From Proteobacteria bacterium ST_bin12 (lineage in GTDB: Bacteria; Pseudomonadota; Gammaproteobacteria; Burkholderiales; Methylophilaceae), in contig MSXP01000006.1 of NCBI GenBank assembly GCA_002083635.1, forward strand, positions 62,001 through 126,000: a stretch of 64,000 nt of DNA, written 5' to 3'. The position numbers were made by a program, and so were the translations under genes. Below the pieces are notes generated by a model, which worked only from the letters and a program-made list of their open reading frames with translations, was not told where the DNA came from and did not search any database. This document shows positions 62,147 to 64,000 of this stretch, piece by piece; within the stretch, counting starts at the first letter, position 1, and every line of letters starts with the position of its first letter.

Positions 62147-62916
62147 TGGCGCACTTACCTGATAGAAGAAAATTTTTCGGCCGCTTGCTGGCAGGCGCTG
62201 GCGCAATGGCTTTAGCGGGCTGCGATAAGCTCTCGCATTCAGAAACCTTTACCAAAATATTAAGCGCGGGCGAAAGCCTTAGCTACAATGCGCACCGTTT
62301 GCTGAGTACGCGTAAATCCATGGCGCAAGAATTCAGCGAAGCAGATTTATCGCCCAGTTTTCGTAGCAATGGCACATCGTCGCCTAACAATCCTGACTAT
62401 CATGCGCTGGCAAAAAACGGCTTTGCCGATTGGACTCTGGAAGTTGGTGGCTTGGTCGAAAATCCACTGAAATTTAATCTGGCACAAATTCAGCAAATGC
62501 CAAGCCGCACCCAAATTACGCGCCACGATTGTGTTGAGGGCTGGAGTGCGATTGGCAAATGGAAAGGTACGCCTTTGCAGGAATTTTTAAGCTTGGTAAA
62601 ACCAAAACCAGAGGCGCGCTTTGTGGTGTTTTACTGCGCCGACCCCATGAAAGCAGACGGCACCAATTTTTATTACGAAAGTATCGATATGGATGACGCG
62701 TATCACGCACAAACCATATTGGCTTATGAATTAAATGATGAAACTTTGCCCATTAAAAATGGCGCACCAATCAGGCTGCGTGTTGAGCGCATGCTAGGCT
62801 ACAAACAAGCCAAATACTTAACACGCATTGAGTTAGTAGAAAGCTTTGACCATATTGCAGGCGGCAAAGGTGGCTATTGGGAGGACACTGGCTACGAATG
62901 GTACGCAGGCATTTAA
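62143..62916 (+). CDS. Tat-exported molybdopterin oxidoreductase (sulfite-oxidase fold)
   Basis: The 257-residue product has a Tat-like signal (DRRKFFGRLLAGAGAMALAG) ending in a lipobox with C27. The sulfite-oxidase/MsrP fold has molybdenum-ligand cysteine C130 in TRHDCVEGWSAIGKWKG. It is smaller than MsrP and paired with a b561 cytochrome, like the YedY/YedZ arrangement. Substrate unknown; sulfoxides or other oxyanions are possible. It is likely a periplasmic, lipid-anchored enzyme. Confidence 0.88.
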   Translation: MMAHLPDRRKFFGRLLAGAGAMALAGCDKLSHSETFTKILSAGESLSYNAHRLLSTRKSMAQEFSEADLSPSFRSNGTSSPNNPDYHALAKNGFADWTLEVGGLVENPLKFNLAQIQQMPSRTQITRHDCVEGWSAIGKWKGTPLQEFLSLVKPKPEARFVVFYCADPMKADGTNFYYESIDMDDAYHAQTILAYELNDETLPIKNGAPIRLRVERMLGYKQAKYLTRIELVESFDHIAGGKGGYWEDTGYEWYAGI

Positions 62917-62933
62917 CTTACTTACACAGCGCA

Positions 62934-63047
62934 TTATTTTTTTGGCGCAGGCTTCATTGGAATCACCGAGCTTGATGGCACCACGACTTCTTTGCTTTTT
63001 TTGGGTTTTTTTGTCTCTTTGTTACTTTTAATTTGGCCTTTTGCCAT
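62934..63047 (-). CDS. Small basic protein, 37 residues (MAKGQ family)
   Basis: This short minus-strand frame has a strong ribosome site (GGAGA, 6-7 bases before the ATG at 63047). The product begins MAKGQIKSNKETKKPKKSK and continues with valines and prolines to a terminal PAPKK. Short proteins beginning MAKGQxRSNKExKKPKK are, as far as I recall, widespread hypothetical proteins in proteobacteria, so this is probably a real conserved gene. Very basic; perhaps RNA- or ribosome-associated, but that is a guess. Confidence 0.72.
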   Translation of the reverse strand: MAKGQIKSNKETKKPKKSKEVVVPSSSVIPMKPAPKK

Positions 63048-63125
63048 GATGATTCTCCGCTGTAATGAATAGTCGCTTCATCATAGGCTTATAGCGCAAT
63101 ATAGGGTGATTATTTTCGTTTAACC

Positions 63126-64000
63126 TCAAGGTTGCGCTTGCTCTCTTAAGCGCTCCGCCAGTGCTTTTGAGGCTTCTTTACGTTTTTCAGCATAGCGTAA
63201 TATATTTTCTAGCTGCATGGCTGATGGCAAATCAGGGTCTAATGGAAGCTTTGATAGCTTTTCAAAACTTTCCTCATATGGCTCACTAATCGAATAATCA
63301 ATTTTTCCTGCAAGCTCATCAAAACTCACTTTGCCCTGTTTTCCCTCATGCATAATTTCTAACCAAGAGCGATTAATGGCTTGATCTTGAAACAAAAAGG
63401 CACTGATTTGACTACGCAACAATAGCTCGTCACTCCAGCGGTATTTAGGTGGTGGGATATTTTTAAACAAGAAAATACTGACTAAAATAGTGGTTAACAC
63501 TGCGCCCACGCTATATTTTAGCGGCATGATGCGCGCGGTAATTGTCTGAGAAAAAATGATGCTGGCTAATAAGCCTGTGATAAATCCACCGATGTGCGCT
63601 GCATTATCAATACCAGGAATCACAAAACCCAGCACAACAGTGAGCACCGCAAATGCGCTGCCAGCACCAAATAACCAGCGGAATTCACGGGCATGAATAG
63701 CGGCTCTTTCGCGCCATAAAAAAACCAGCACTGCGGCATATATGCCAAAAATTGCACCCGATGCACCTCCAGAAACGGCTGAATTGCCTTGCATAACCAG
63801 CGATAGTAAATTACCGCCCAAACCACTAATTAAGTATATGCCGAGAAACCGCGCATGGCCGTACATGCGTTCCGCCAACTGGCCTGCATCCCACAACGCA
63901 TAGCAATTGAGTGCCAAATGCATGGCGCCAAAATGCAGAAACATGGCACTACCCAAACGCCACCATTCACCATCTTGCGTAGCGGGGCCAAAGTTCGCGC
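63126..64000 (-). CDS. Rhomboid-family intramembrane serine protease, 5'-truncated
   Basis: The gene runs off the right edge: the frame stays open to base 64000, with residues NFGPATQDGEWWRLGSAMFLHFG visible upstream of the first ATG. The rhomboid core has SAMFLHFGAMHLALN, catalytic serine in VSGGASGAIFGIY and catalytic histidine in DNAAHIGGFITG. A C-terminal cytoplasmic extension of about 120 residues, helical and charged, follows the last helix. Rhomboids cleave membrane proteins within the bilayer; the substrate is not known. Confidence 0.9.
   Translation of the reverse strand, partial: ANFGPATQDGEWWRLGSAMFLHFGAMHLALNCYALWDAGQLAERMYGHARFLGIYLISGLGGNLLSLVMQGNSAVSGGASGAIFGIYAAVLVFLWRERAAIHAREFRWLFGAGSAFAVLTVVLGFVIPGIDNAAHIGGFITGLLASIIFSQTITARIMPLKYSVGAVLTTILVSIFLFKNIPPPKYRWSDELLLRSQISAFLFQDQAINRSWLEIMHEGKQGKVSFDELAGKIDYSISEPYEESFEKLSKLPLDPDLPSAMQLENILRYAEKRKEASKALAERLREQAQP

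Noticed and set aside
1..64000. CRISPR arrays, insertion sequences, tRNA or rRNA genes
   Set aside because: No regularly spaced repeats, transposase-like frames or recognisable RNA genes were seen on reading; a short tRNA could still be missed without a covariance search.

Overview
The window is one stretch of chromosome from a moderately AT-rich betaproteobacterium, most likely a methylotroph of the Methylophilaceae (Methylotenera/Methylophilus type). This is inferred from the gene content: a dacC-ybeD-lipB-lipA run, the Thiobacillus-ferrooxidans-type gshA beside gshB, a minor-pilin operon ending in pilY1, a TorF porin-glnK-amtB block, a stand-alone pqqA (PQQ precursor, typical of methanol oxidisers), purU, and a 6-phosphogluconate dehydrogenase as used in the RuMP cycle. 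I saw no rRNA, tRNA, CRISPR array, phage or insertion sequence.

Layout. 1-6.4 kb: end of a D,D-carboxypeptidase gene, lipoate synthesis (ybeD, lipB, lipA), glutathione synthesis (gshA, gshB), then apbE with a NusG-domain-II protein and a Gx-type membrane protein. 6.4-14.5 kb (minus strand): type IV pilus minor-pilin operon pilE-fimT-pilV-pilW-pilX-pilY1. 14.7-20.6 kb: lptM-lysA, a tiny lipoprotein, purU, ispH, nudB, nadA and a HIT protein. 20.6-29.0 kb (minus strand): ferredoxin, tonB, mpl, metH, comM, ubiK. 29.1-32.2 kb: a nitrogen-control block (TorF porin, glnK, amtB) behind a good sigma-54 promoter. 32.3-46.8 kb: a 14.5-kb co-directional array led by a cysteine-free ArsR-type regulator with a probably leaderless transcript. 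It encodes Aas, a Tat-exported amidohydrolase, a DUF2339 membrane protein, an LplT-like transporter, a ketosynthase fused to a heme-oxygenase-like diiron domain, an exported phospholipase D, an unrecognised protein, and a glycosidase-like/WaaP-kinase fusion. 46.9-49.8 kb: orphan pqqA, then mltA, apaG, thiG and thiS on the minus strand. 50-64 kb: housekeeping and stress genes, including gnd, a dienelactone hydrolase, a tandem pair of exported trypsin/TPR proteases, Sua5, an alkB/alkA repair pair, a fasciclin protein, an MFS exporter, a cytochrome b561/molybdoenzyme pair and a rhomboid protease that runs off the right edge.

The best candidate for an undescribed system is the 32.3-46.8 kb array. 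Acyl-ACP synthesis and lysophospholipid handling (Aas/LplT) sit with a ketosynthase-diiron oxygenase, a ClsC-like phospholipase D and a small-molecule-kinase fusion. This suggests synthesis, attachment or remodelling of an unusual envelope lipid. That is inference: no product can be named from the sequence. Several genes of 23-65 codons were found by reading directly, including pqqA, a 57-codon orphan, a 56-codon lipoprotein and a 37-codon basic protein.
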